This document shows, piece after piece, positions 1 through 7,439 of a stretch of 64,000 nucleotides of DNA. Numbering within the stretch: position 1 is the stretch's first letter; each line of letters opens with the position of its first letter. A program made the translations under genes and the position numbers. The notes beneath the pieces were generated by a model. The model ran no database searches and had not been told where the DNA came from. It saw only the letters and a program-made list of their open reading frames with translations. The stretch lies in contig NZ_CP012268.1 of the NCBI RefSeq assembly GCF_001277195.1, forward strand, positions 310,001-374,000, written 5' to 3'. Source of the DNA: Cronobacter muytjensii ATCC 51329 (lineage in GTDB: Bacteria > Pseudomonadota > Gammaproteobacteria > Enterobacterales > Enterobacteriaceae).

Positions 1-2
1 TC

Positions 3-35
3 CGCGACGAGCTGAATCAGGAGGCTGACGCATGA
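3..35 (+). CDS. C-terminal end of a DgaE-like PLP enzyme (partial)
   Basis: Only ten codons and the stop lie in the window, reading RDELNQEADA then TGA. The stop overlaps the ATG of the next gene as ATGA, the usual arrangement for translationally coupled operon genes. In related enterobacteria the gene before a DgaF-like aldolase is usually a DgaE-like PLP-dependent ammonia lyase. That identity is inferred from context only, because the visible piece is too short to identify on its own. Confidence 0.4.
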   Translation, partial: RDELNQEADA

Positions 36-772
36 AACTGACACCGAATTTTTACCGGGACCGCGTCTGCCTGAACGTGCTGGCGGGTTCCAAAGAAAAC
101 GCCAGCGCGGTGTATGAAGCCGCCGAAGGGCATGTGCTGGTGGGCGTGCTCTCTAAAAACTACCCGGACGTGGCGAGCGCCGTCGCCGACATGCGCGACT
201 ACGCGGCACGCATTGATAACGCGCTGTCGGTAGGGCTTGGCGCAGGCGATCCGAACCAGTCGGCGATGGTCAGCGCCATCGCGCGCGAGTTACAGCCGCA
301 GCATGTGAATCAGGTGTTTACCGGCGTGGGCGCGAGCCGCGCGCTGCTGGGGCAAAACGAGACCGTCGTCAACGGGCTGGTGTCGCCGACCGGCACGCCA
401 GGACAGGTGAAAATCTCCACCGGCCCGTTGAGCAGCGCCGCGCCCGGCGGCATCGTGCCGGTAGAAACCGCTATCGCCCTGCTGAAGGATATGGGCGGCA
501 GCTCGATTAAATATTTCCCCATGGGCGGGCTCGCCTGCCGCGAGGAGTATCAGGCGGTGGCGCAGGCGTGCGCGCGTCACGACTTCTGGCTGGAGCCGAC
601 CGGCGGCATCGATCTGGATAACTTTACGGAGATCCTGCGCATTGCGCTGGAGGCGGGGGTGAGCAAAGTGATCCCGCATATTTACAGTTCGATAATCGAC
701 AGCGCCAGCGGCGACACGCGCCCGCAGGATGTGCGACGTCTGCTGGCGATGACGCGCGAGCAGGTAGGCTAA
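32..772 (+). CDS. KDGP-aldolase family protein (DgaF-like)
   Basis: This 246-residue protein resembles DgaF, the 2-dehydro-3-deoxy-6-phosphogluconate aldolase of the D-glucosaminate pathway. That enzyme splits the keto-deoxy sugar phosphate to pyruvate and glyceraldehyde 3-phosphate. The TIM-barrel strand signatures are visible: LVGVLSKNYPD near residue 35, SIKYFPMGG near 158 (the likely Schiff-base lysine) and EPTGGIDLDNF near 187. The ATG at 32 follows AGGAGG by a few bases and overlaps the preceding stop as ATGA. It is the last gene of an operon continuing leftwards out of the window, with a PRD regulator downstream on the same strand. The family is clear; the exact substrate is not. Confidence 0.8.
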   Translation: MKLTPNFYRDRVCLNVLAGSKENASAVYEAAEGHVLVGVLSKNYPDVASAVADMRDYAARIDNALSVGLGAGDPNQSAMVSAIARELQPQHVNQVFTGVGASRALLGQNETVVNGLVSPTGTPGQVKISTGPLSSAAPGGIVPVETAIALLKDMGGSSIKYFPMGGLACREEYQAVAQACARHDFWLEPTGGIDLDNFTEILRIALEAGVSKVIPHIYSSIIDSASGDTRPQDVRRLLAMTREQVG

Positions 773-784
773 GCCGTTTTACGT

Positions 785-829
785 CAGGGCTGGAGAATAT
801 ATTTATCACCGTGATAAATATAAGCCCTG
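785..829. promoter_or_regulatory. Nested palindrome between aldolase and PRD regulator
   Basis: Two perfect 12-base arms, TATATTTATCAC (798-809) and GTGATAAATATA (811-822), flank a single C. Outside them CAGGGCT (785-791) pairs with AGCCCTG (823-829). No run of T follows, so a simple intrinsic terminator is unlikely. A dimeric repressor operator or an antiterminator-type RNA structure for the following gene both fit. Confidence 0.6.
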
Positions 830-883
830 CCTGATGCCATTCGCGGGCGCGATGGCGCGCCCGTTTAACGAGAGGAAACCGGT

Positions 884-2794
884 GTGCGATTCCCGAGTCA
901 ACGTCTGTCCCGGCTGTTTGATCTGCTGCAAAACGAAGCGCTGCCGCAGGATGAGCTGGCGCGCCGGTTAAACGTCACCACGCGCACCGTGCGCGCCGAC
1001 ATCAGCGCGCTCAATGCGTTACTGCGCCAGCACGGCGTCCAGCTGGTGCTTAATCGCGGCAGCGGCTATCAGCTCAACGTGGACGACCCGGGGCGTTATC
1101 AGGCATTGCAGGCGAGCCGTCCGAAGGCGCTGCGCATTCCGCGTACCGCGCCGGAGCGCGTTAATTACCTGGCGGTGCGCTTTCTGACGGCCGCGTTTTC
1201 CCTGAAGCTTGAGGATCTTGCCGACGAGTGGTTTGTAAGCCGCGCCACGCTGCAAAGCGATATGGCCGAAGTGCGCGAGCTGTTCACCCGCTATAACCTG
1301 ACGCTGGAGACCCGCCCGCGCCACGGCATGAAGCTTTTTGGCAGCGAGATGGCGCTGCGCGCCTGCCTGACTGACCTGCTCTGGCAACTTGCCCAACAGG
1401 ACAGCGCCAACCCGCTGATTACCGAAGAGGCGCTGAACGCCGGCGTGCAGGAGCGCCTCGGCGGCGGGCTGCCGGCGATTTTCGCACGCGCGCGACTGCG
1501 CTTTACCGACGAGGGCGAGCAGTTTATTCAGCTTTACTGCGCCGTGGCGGTGCGGCGCATCAGCGAGGGCTACCCGCTGCCTGAATTCGTCGCCGACGAT
1601 GTGGACGACAATGTGCGCGAGGCGGCGCGCGATATTGCGGCTCTGCTGCAGGCGCTGTGCGGCAAACCGCTATCGGACGCCGAAGAAAACTGGCTGCGGG
1701 TACATATCGCCGCGCGTCAGGTGCAGGAGCTGGAGCCCAGCGCCATCAGCGCCGATGATGCCGAAGCGCTGGCGAGCTACATCCTGCGCTATATCAACAC
1801 GCATTATAACTACAACCTGCTGACCGATGAGCAACTGCGCGCCGACCTGCTGACCCATATCCGCACCATGATCACCCGCGTGCGCTACCAGATAAATATT
1901 CCTAACCCGCTGCTCGGCAATATAAAACAGCACTATCCGATGGCCTGGGATATGACGCTCGCGGCGGTCTCCGGCTGGGGCAAATATACGCCCTATACCA
2001 TCAGCGAAAACGAGGTGGGGTTTCTGGTGCTGCATATCGGCGTCGGGCTGGAGCGCCACTATAACGTGGGCTATCAGCGCAATCCGCGCGTGCTGCTGGT
2101 CTGCGACACGGGGAACTCCACGGTGCGTATGATCCAGTCGATGTTGCTGCGCAGATATCCGCAGCTGGAGGTGAGTGAAATCGCCACGCTGCGCGACTAC
2201 GAACAGCGCGCCGCCATCGCCGAGGATTTTGTGATTTCCACCGCGCGGGTGGCGGAAAAAGATAAGCCGGTGGTGGTAATGTCGCCGTTTCCCACCGATT
2301 TCCAGCTTGAGCAGATAGGTAAGCTGGTGCTGGTGGATCGGACCCGGCCCTGGATGCTGGAGAAATATTTCGACGCCCGGCATTTTCGCGTGGTGGACGG
2401 GCCGCTGACCCAGCAGGAGCTCTTTACGCAGCTGTGCGCAGAGCTGGAGCAGGAGGGCTATGTCGGTGCCGATTTCCTGCCTTCGGTGGTGGAGCGCGAG
2501 GCTATCGTCAGTACGCTGCTTGGCGACGGGATAGCCCTGCCGCACTCCCTGGGGCTGATGGCGTGCAAAACCGTGGTTTATACCGTGCTGGCGCCGCAGG
2601 GGATAGCGTGGGGCGAAGAAACCGCGCATGTGATTTTTCTGCTCGCCATCAGCAAGCGCGAATATGAAGAGGCGATGACGATTTACGATCTGTTCGTGAC
2701 GTTTTTGCGGGAACGCGCGGCAGAACGGCTGCAAACGTGTCGCGATTTCGCCAGTTTCCACGAGGTGGCGATGGCGTGTCTGAGCCGGTTTTAG
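884..2794 (+). CDS. BglG/MtlR-type PRD transcriptional regulator
   Basis: This 636-residue multidomain PTS-controlled regulator has an N-terminal HTH (about 5-60), a second Mga-like HTH (about 80-165) and two PRD domains (about 185-395; VHIAARQ and VLHIGVG hold candidate phospho-histidines). It continues with an EIIB-like domain with C407 in VCDTGNS and an EIIA-like domain with H554 in ALPHSLG. Translation starts at a GTG behind AGAGG. Such proteins activate neighbouring sugar genes when phosphorylation by the PTS signals that substrate is present. It follows the aldolase on the same strand after 111 bases holding a strong palindrome, so it probably controls that operon. Its stop lies 29 bases from the convergent nrdG stop. 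Confidence 0.85.
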   Translation: MRFPSQRLSRLFDLLQNEALPQDELARRLNVTTRTVRADISALNALLRQHGVQLVLNRGSGYQLNVDDPGRYQALQASRPKALRIPRTAPERVNYLAVRFLTAAFSLKLEDLADEWFVSRATLQSDMAEVRELFTRYNLTLETRPRHGMKLFGSEMALRACLTDLLWQLAQQDSANPLITEEALNAGVQERLGGGLPAIFARARLRFTDEGEQFIQLYCAVAVRRISEGYPLPEFVADDVDDNVREAARDIAALLQALCGKPLSDAEENWLRVHIAARQVQELEPSAISADDAEALASYILRYINTHYNYNLLTDEQLRADLLTHIRTMITRVRYQINIPNPLLGNIKQHYPMAWDMTLAAVSGWGKYTPYTISENEVGFLVLHIGVGLERHYNVGYQRNPRVLLVCDTGNSTVRMIQSMLLRRYPQLEVSEIATLRDYEQRAAIAEDFVISTARVAEKDKPVVVMSPFPTDFQLEQIGKLVLVDRTRPWMLEKYFDARHFRVVDGPLTQQELFTQLCAELEQEGYVGADFLPSVVEREAIVSTLLGDGIALPHSLGLMACKTVVYTVLAPQGIAWGEETAHVIFLLAISKREYEEAMTIYDLFVTFLRERAAERLQTCRDFASFHEVAMACLSRF

Positions 2795-2823
2795 TCGCTC
2801 TCCTGCGGGGGGAGCCGCTGCGA

Positions 2824-3288
2824 TCAGCGCAGCCGGTGGACAACCTGATTGCTGCTGCCGCGCCAGATAAGCGCAGGATCTTTGAGATCCTGCACAAATT
2901 TACCATCGACCAGCACATTAATGAGCGCCACCACCTCGCGCTGGGCGTCGTTAAGCTCATCGATTTTATACCCCGTCCAGACCCAGATATCTTTGCCGGG
3001 GCATTCGGCCCGTACCCGCCGTACCAGCCGCAGGATAGTCGGCACGTTTTGCGGGTGCAGCGGATCGCCGCCTGAGAGCGACAGCCCCTGGCGTCTGACG
3101 CGGGTGTCGTTAAGGTCGCTGATGATGCGGTTTTCCATGTCGTCGGTGAACGGCACGCCGGAATTAAGCCGCCAGGTACTTTTGTTATAGCAGCCCGGGC
3201 ATTCGTGGACGCAGCCTGCGACAAACAGCGTACAGCGGGTGCCGGGGCCGTTGACGACATCGACCGGGTAGTATTGGTGATAATTCAT
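2824..3288 (-). CDS. nrdG: Anaerobic ribonucleotide reductase-activating protein
   Basis: This radical-SAM activase of NrdD uses SAM and a 4Fe-4S cluster to create the glycyl radical on the reductase under anoxia. The protein has 154 residues, the E. coli length, and is near-identical in its core. The cluster-binding C26-x3-C30-x2-C33 lies in GCVHECPGC, and the GG motif is in SLSGGDPL. The ATG at 3288 (MNYHQYYP) is chosen because it matches the family N-terminus; an in-frame start four codons upstream is less likely. It lies downstream of nrdD on the same strand, separated by a 179-base repeat-bearing gap. Confidence 0.97.
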   Translation of the reverse strand: MNYHQYYPVDVVNGPGTRCTLFVAGCVHECPGCYNKSTWRLNSGVPFTDDMENRIISDLNDTRVRRQGLSLSGGDPLHPQNVPTILRLVRRVRAECPGKDIWVWTGYKIDELNDAQREVVALINVLVDGKFVQDLKDPALIWRGSSNQVVHRLR

Positions 3289-3305
3289 TTCGCTTCTCAA
3301 CTGGT

Positions 3306-3468
3306 GCCATCGCTGCGTTGGCTGCGCGCATTCGCCCCGGTCACTGACTGGCGTCAGCTCCCGGGGACTCGTTTGCTTGCCGCCTTGCTCTGACGCCAGT
3401 TGCTTTGCGAAACCGCTTCTCCACTGACGCCATCGCTGCGTTGGCTGCGCGCATTCGCCCCGGTCACT
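3306..3468. repeat. 40-base direct repeat with inner inverted repeat, nrdD-nrdG gap
   Basis: The sequence at 3306-3345 is repeated identically at 3429-3468; both copies begin GCCATCGCTGCG and end GGTCACT. Between them ACTGGCGTCAG (3347-3357) pairs with CTGACGCCAGT (3390-3400), forming an 11-base stem. The second copy reaches the nrdD stop codon. This looks like a dispersed intergenic palindromic element of enterobacteria. It may separate nrdD and nrdG expression or stabilise the mRNA, but its function is not shown. Confidence 0.8.
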
Positions 3469-5603
3469 TACCCAATCTGGCCGTTGCCGAGGTGCTTCAC
3501 GCGGCGTTTTACCTCTTCCTGCTTACCGGCGTTGAAAGGGCGGGCGTCGGGGCTGCCGAGATAACCGCATACGCGGCGGGTAACGGAAACGCGCGTGGCG
3601 TCGTGGTTGCCGCATTTCGGGCAGGTAAAGCCCTTACTGGTGCATTCGAATTCGCCGGTAAAGCCGCACTCATAACATTCATCAATCGGCGTATTGGTGC
3701 CGTAATACGGCACGTGGTGATAGCTGTAATCCCACACGTCCTCCAGCGCCTTGAGGTTATGCTGAAGATTCGGGTATTCGCCGTAACAGATGAATCCGCC
3801 ACTGGCGAGCGGCGGGTAGGGCGCTTCAAAATCGATTTTGTCGTACGGGTTAACCTTTTTCTCCACGTCCAGGTGGAAGCTGTTGGTGTAATACCCTTTA
3901 TCGGTTACGCCCGGCACCACGCCGAATTCGGCGGTATCGAGGCGGCAGAAGCGATCGCACAGGTTTTCGCTCGGCGTGCTGTAGAGGCTAAACCCGTAGC
4001 CGGTTTCGTCCTTCCACTGATCCACCGCCTGACGCAGACGCTCGACGATGGCTATCCCTTTGGCGCGCAGCGCGTCGCTGTCATAAACGTGTTGATTGCC
4101 GCAGAGCGCGTTAATGGTTTCGTGAATACCGATATAGCCGAGTGAAATCGACGCGCGGCCATTTTTGAAGATCTGTGCGATATCGTCATCGGGTTTAAGC
4201 CGCACGCCGCATGCGCCTTCCATGTACAGAATGGGCGCCACGCGCGCTTTCACGCCTTCGAGGCGGGCGATACGCGTCATCAGCGCTTTGCGGGCGAGCG
4301 TGAGACGCTGGTCCAGCAGCGCCCAGAATGCGTCTTCATCGCCTTTCGCTTCCAGCGCGATGCGCGGCAGGTTAAGACTGATAACCCCGAGATTATTGCG
4401 CCCGTCGTGGATCTGCTCGCCATTTTCTTCATAAACGCCGAGGAAGCTTCGGCAGCCCATCGGCGTTTTGAACGAGCCGGTGACTTTCACCACCTGATCG
4501 TAATTGAGGATATCCGGGTACATGCGCTTACTCGCGCACTCCAGCGCCAGCTGTTTGATGTCGTAATTCGGATCGCCCGCTTTGTGATTCAGCCCGTCGC
4601 GGATGGCGAACACCAGTTTCGGGAACACCGCCGTTTTATGGTTTTTGCCAAGCCCGGCGATGCGGTTGCGCAGAATCGAACTCTGGATCAGGCGGGATTC
4701 CCAACAGGTGCCGAGCCCGAACCCAAACGTGACGAACGGCGTCTGGCCGTTGGCGGTGTGCAGCGTGTTGACTTCATATTCCAGCGACTGGAACGCGTCG
4801 TAACACTCTTTTTCGGTACGGGCACGGGCGTAGCCTTCCACGTCCGCAATCTGCCACTCTTCGGCCACCTGACGATGCTTGTTGTAGCTCGCCGTCACAA
4901 ACGGCGCCAGCACTTCATCGATACGGTTGATGGTGGTGCCGCCATAGATATGGCTCGCGACCTGGGCGATGATTTGCGCCGTCACCGCGGTCGCGGTCGA
5001 GATCGATTTCGGCGGTTCAATCTCGGCATTGCCCATTTTAAAGCCCTGCGTCAGCATGCCTTTTAAGTCGATAAGCATGCAGTTGAACATCGGGAAAAAG
5101 GGCGAGTAGTCGAGATCGTGATAGTGGATTTCGCCGCGTTCATGCGCCCGCACCACATCGCGCGGCAGCAGATACTGACGGGCGTAGTGACGTGCGACGA
5201 TGCCCGCCAGCAGGTCACGCTGGGTGGGGATGACTTTGCTGTCTTTATTGGCGTTTTCGTTCAGGAGCGCCGGGTTGGTTTGCTCCACCAGGCCGCGGAT
5301 CTCTTTGTTAAGGCGGCCCTGTTTCTCGCGGGCGATATCGCGGTCGTGGCGATACTCAATATAGGCGCGCGCCAGCTGCTTGTAATTGCCCGCCATCAGC
5401 TGATTCTCCACCGCCGTCTGGATCTCATGAATATCCACTTCACGACGATGCTGCATCTGATTGCTGACGATTTGTGCGACGGTGGCGCAATAGTCTGCGT
5501 CATCGACTCCCGCTGCCTGCGCCGCACGAAGAATCGCTTCGTGAATGCGCGCTGAATTGAAAGGTACTTTACACCCGTCTCGTTTCACTACATGCGGTGT
5601 CAT
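3468..5603 (-). CDS. nrdD: Anaerobic ribonucleoside-triphosphate reductase
   Basis: This class III reductase makes dNTPs from NTPs with formate as reductant, using a glycyl radical installed by NrdG. It has 711 residues against 712 in E. coli. The ATP-cone is N-terminal (RDGCKVPF). The catalytic barrel contains LHTANGQTPF and GCRSFLG. The C-terminal zinc site is visible as CYECGF followed by CPKCGN. The radical glycine is G680 in RRVCGYLG. ATG at 5603 is preferred over an in-frame GTG at 5609 because GGAG sits five bases before the ATG and family members start MTPHV. Upstream FNR and NrdR sites predict anaerobic induction and NrdR repression. Confidence 0.98.
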   Translation of the reverse strand: MTPHVVKRDGCKVPFNSARIHEAILRAAQAAGVDDADYCATVAQIVSNQMQHRREVDIHEIQTAVENQLMAGNYKQLARAYIEYRHDRDIAREKQGRLNKEIRGLVEQTNPALLNENANKDSKVIPTQRDLLAGIVARHYARQYLLPRDVVRAHERGEIHYHDLDYSPFFPMFNCMLIDLKGMLTQGFKMGNAEIEPPKSISTATAVTAQIIAQVASHIYGGTTINRIDEVLAPFVTASYNKHRQVAEEWQIADVEGYARARTEKECYDAFQSLEYEVNTLHTANGQTPFVTFGFGLGTCWESRLIQSSILRNRIAGLGKNHKTAVFPKLVFAIRDGLNHKAGDPNYDIKQLALECASKRMYPDILNYDQVVKVTGSFKTPMGCRSFLGVYEENGEQIHDGRNNLGVISLNLPRIALEAKGDEDAFWALLDQRLTLARKALMTRIARLEGVKARVAPILYMEGACGVRLKPDDDIAQIFKNGRASISLGYIGIHETINALCGNQHVYDSDALRAKGIAIVERLRQAVDQWKDETGYGFSLYSTPSENLCDRFCRLDTAEFGVVPGVTDKGYYTNSFHLDVEKKVNPYDKIDFEAPYPPLASGGFICYGEYPNLQHNLKALEDVWDYSYHHVPYYGTNTPIDECYECGFTGEFECTSKGFTCPKCGNHDATRVSVTRRVCGYLGSPDARPFNAGKQEEVKRRVKHLGNGQIG

Positions 5604-5626
5604 GATCACTCCATATTAAGCACAGG

Positions 5627-5635
5627 TTATCCACA
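5627..5635 (+). promoter_or_regulatory. DnaA box (perfect TTATCCACA)
   Basis: This is an exact match to the strong DnaA-binding nonamer, 23 bases upstream of the nrdD start codon. A second identical box lies 78 bases further upstream. Binding by DnaA is inferred from the match alone. Confidence 0.55.
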
Positions 5636-5704
5636 GAAACTCCGTCGCGCGGCATGTGGGCTATCTTCTGAATAAACCCTCAGTAACGGCGAAGCCGGCC
5701 CGTT

Positions 5705-5713
5705 TTATCCACA
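5705..5713 (+). promoter_or_regulatory. Second DnaA box (perfect TTATCCACA)
   Basis: This copy of the DnaA nonamer is identical to and in the same orientation as the one at 5627. It lies between the FNR/NrdR region and the nrdD start, probably inside the transcribed leader. Confidence 0.55.
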
Positions 5714-5794
5714 GCTTTGTGTCGGTTTCAACAAAGCCTGACTGGTGAAAGGGTAGCCTGAAATAACAAGATGTTGGGCCGCGGTGGATTTTAA

Positions 5795-5810
5795 TGTCTA
5801 TATATAGTGA
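5795..5810. promoter_or_regulatory. NrdR box upstream of nrdD
   Basis: The 16-base site TGTCTATATATAGTGA closely fits the AT-rich palindromic NrdR box (CTATATATAG core). NrdR represses ribonucleotide reductase operons when dATP is high. The site overlaps the adjacent FNR site by four bases. Confidence 0.7.
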
Positions 5811-5820
5811 TTTGCATCAA
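5807..5820. promoter_or_regulatory. FNR box 1 upstream of nrdD
   Basis: GTGAT-TTGC-ATCAA matches nine of ten conserved positions of the FNR consensus TTGAT-N4-ATCAA. It is centred 31 bases from a second, weaker box. Paired FNR boxes at this spacing are known upstream of E. coli nrdDG. Confidence 0.75.
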
Positions 5821-5837
5821 ACAAGTTTGCGATTTTA

Positions 5838-5851
5838 TTGATGCAGGACAA
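5838..5851. promoter_or_regulatory. FNR box 2 upstream of nrdD
   Basis: TTGAT-GCAG-GACAA matches eight of ten conserved FNR positions. It is the distal partner of the stronger box at 5807, with 31 bases between centres. Confidence 0.55.
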
Positions 5852-5900
5852 AGCAAAGCGGCGAGCGCGCTCAACATCTGCGCTGACGGATGCGAAATAT

Positions 5901-6782
5901 TTACGCCGTGAATTTTTCGATTAAAAAGTCGACGAATGCCCGCACCCGTGGGGCCAGGCGGTGGTTGGGATACTTCACCCACAGCGGCTGCGGCATGGGC
6001 CAGTAGGGCTCCATGAGCGGCACCAGGCGGCCTGCTGCGATGGGCGGCGCCAGATACCAGTCAGCGAGCGAGACGATGCCCATATCCGCCAGCGCCGCGT
6101 CGACCAGCACGTCGGGAAACGTGCTGATAAGAAACGCGTGCTGCTCTTCCATCGCCAGTTCGTCAGTAAGCCAGCTTTGCAGCTTGCCGTTGCCGGGGTT
6201 GCGGTGAACGAGGCAGCGATGATGCAGCAGCTCCTGCGGGTGCTGCGGCGTGCCGAAGCGCGCCAGATAAGCGGGCGAAGCGGCGAGCATCATGCGCATC
6301 GGGCGGATCTCGCGCGTCACCACCCGGCTGTCCTGCACGGTGCGCTGGCCGACCGCCACGTCTATCCGCTCGCCAATGAGATTGACGCGGCGCGGGTCCA
6401 TCGCCAGATCCAGCCGTACCTGCGGGTATCGCGCCTGAAACGCGGGCAGGGCTGGCATCAGCAGATAGCGACCAAAACCGGGGATAACGCTGACGCGTAC
6501 CAGCCCTTGCGGCTCGTCGGCGGGTTTTTCCAGCGCCTGATTTAACGCGTGCCACAGCGGCGCCACCTGGTCACGCAGCGCCGCGCCTTCTTCCGTCAGG
6601 ACTACAAAATGGGTGTTGCGCTGAAACAGCACGCGGCCAAGCCGCGCTTCCAGCTGGCGCACGCTTTTGCTCACGGCGGCGGGCGTCACGCCCAGCAGGC
6701 GCGCGGCGGCGGAAAAACTCTGGCTCTGCGCCGCGGCCAGAAAAGCTGGCAGCAGGCGATGCACGTCGGAAGTCAGCGTCAT
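5901..6782 (-). CDS. LysR-family transcriptional regulator
   Basis: This 293-residue regulator has a winged HTH at about 7-66 (FSAAARLLGVTPAAVSKSVRQLE) and a periplasmic-binding-protein-like effector domain from about 90. It closely resembles the LysR regulators that control adjacent oxidoreductases. It is divergent from the flavodoxin-fold oxidoreductase at 6885, with 102 bases between the starts, so it probably regulates that gene and itself. It and its partner sit between treC and nrdD, which are adjacent in E. coli, so the pair looks like an insertion at this boundary. The effector is unknown. Confidence 0.85.
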   Translation of the reverse strand: MTLTSDVHRLLPAFLAAAQSQSFSAAARLLGVTPAAVSKSVRQLEARLGRVLFQRNTHFVVLTEEGAALRDQVAPLWHALNQALEKPADEPQGLVRVSVIPGFGRYLLMPALPAFQARYPQVRLDLAMDPRRVNLIGERIDVAVGQRTVQDSRVVTREIRPMRMMLAASPAYLARFGTPQHPQELLHHRCLVHRNPGNGKLQSWLTDELAMEEQHAFLISTFPDVLVDAALADMGIVSLADWYLAPPIAAGRLVPLMEPYWPMPQPLWVKYPNHRLAPRVRAFVDFLIEKFTA

Positions 6783-6884
6783 GGTTGATACCTTTGGTTG
6801 AAACAGATATGCCCGGAACCGCGCTACAGGTTAATCCTGCGTCGTGCCAACATTACCTCAACATCACCGTTGAGGAGAGAAAAA

Positions 6885-7415
6885 ATGAAAAAAGTGCTGG
6901 TGCTGGCCGGGCACCGTTACCCGGATGAATCACGCGTTAACCACGCCGCTATCGAAGCGCTGAAGGCGCTGCCGCAGGTGACCGTGCATGAGCTGATGCG
7001 CGAATACCCGGATTTCCGGATCGACGTGAAGCGCGAGCAGGCGCTGCTGCTGGCCCATGACGCGGTGGTGATGCTGTTCCCGTTCTGGTGGTACAGCGCG
7101 CCCGCGATTTTAAAAGAGTGGCAGGACCACGTGCTGGAGCACGGTTTCGCGTATGGCAGCGGCGGTGACCGCCTGCATGGCAAACCGTTTATGCTGATGG
7201 TGTCGACCGGCGGCAACGCCCAGGCGTATTCGCCAGAGGGCTACAACCGGTATCCGATAGAGGAGTTCTGGCTGCCGTTCCACGCGATGGCCAATATGAC
7301 CGGCATGGTCTGGCAGACGCCCGCGCTGATTCAGGGCACGCATGTGCTGAGCGATGCCGATCTCGACGCGGGCGTGGCGCAGTGGCTCAGCCGCGTGAAC
7401 GCGCTGGTCAGCTGA
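6885..7415 (+). CDS. NAD(P)H oxidoreductase, KefF/YheR-like flavodoxin fold
   Basis: This 176-residue protein of the NAD(P)H-quinone oxidoreductase / KefF family should reduce quinones or other electrophiles with FMN or FAD and NAD(P)H. Family signatures are LVLAGHRYPDESRVN at the N-terminus (phosphate-binding loop), FPFWWYSAPAILKEWQD (about 63-80) and STGGNAQAY (about 105). The ATG at 6885 is chosen over one 29 codons upstream because GAGGAGA lies seven bases before it and the family starts at this point. No kefC or kefB potassium channel gene is adjacent, so a free-standing quinone reductase role is more likely. It is divergent from its probable LysR regulator. Confidence 0.85.
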   Translation: MKKVLVLAGHRYPDESRVNHAAIEALKALPQVTVHELMREYPDFRIDVKREQALLLAHDAVVMLFPFWWYSAPAILKEWQDHVLEHGFAYGSGGDRLHGKPFMLMVSTGGNAQAYSPEGYNRYPIEEFWLPFHAMANMTGMVWQTPALIQGTHVLSDADLDAGVAQWLSRVNALVS

Positions 7416-7416
7416 T

Positions 7417-7434
7417 GCCCGGCGGGTGCCGGGC
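7417..7434. terminator. GC-rich hairpin between convergent genes
   Basis: GCCCGGC (7417-7423) and GCCGGGC (7428-7434) form a seven-pair stem with a GGGT loop, between the oxidoreductase stop and the treC stop. There is no T run, so termination efficiency is uncertain. Confidence 0.45.
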
Positions 7435-7439
7435 AAGGT

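Noticed and set aside
5604..5609. GTG start for NrdD at 5609
   Set aside because: The ATG at 5603 has the better-placed GGAG and matches the conserved N-terminus.
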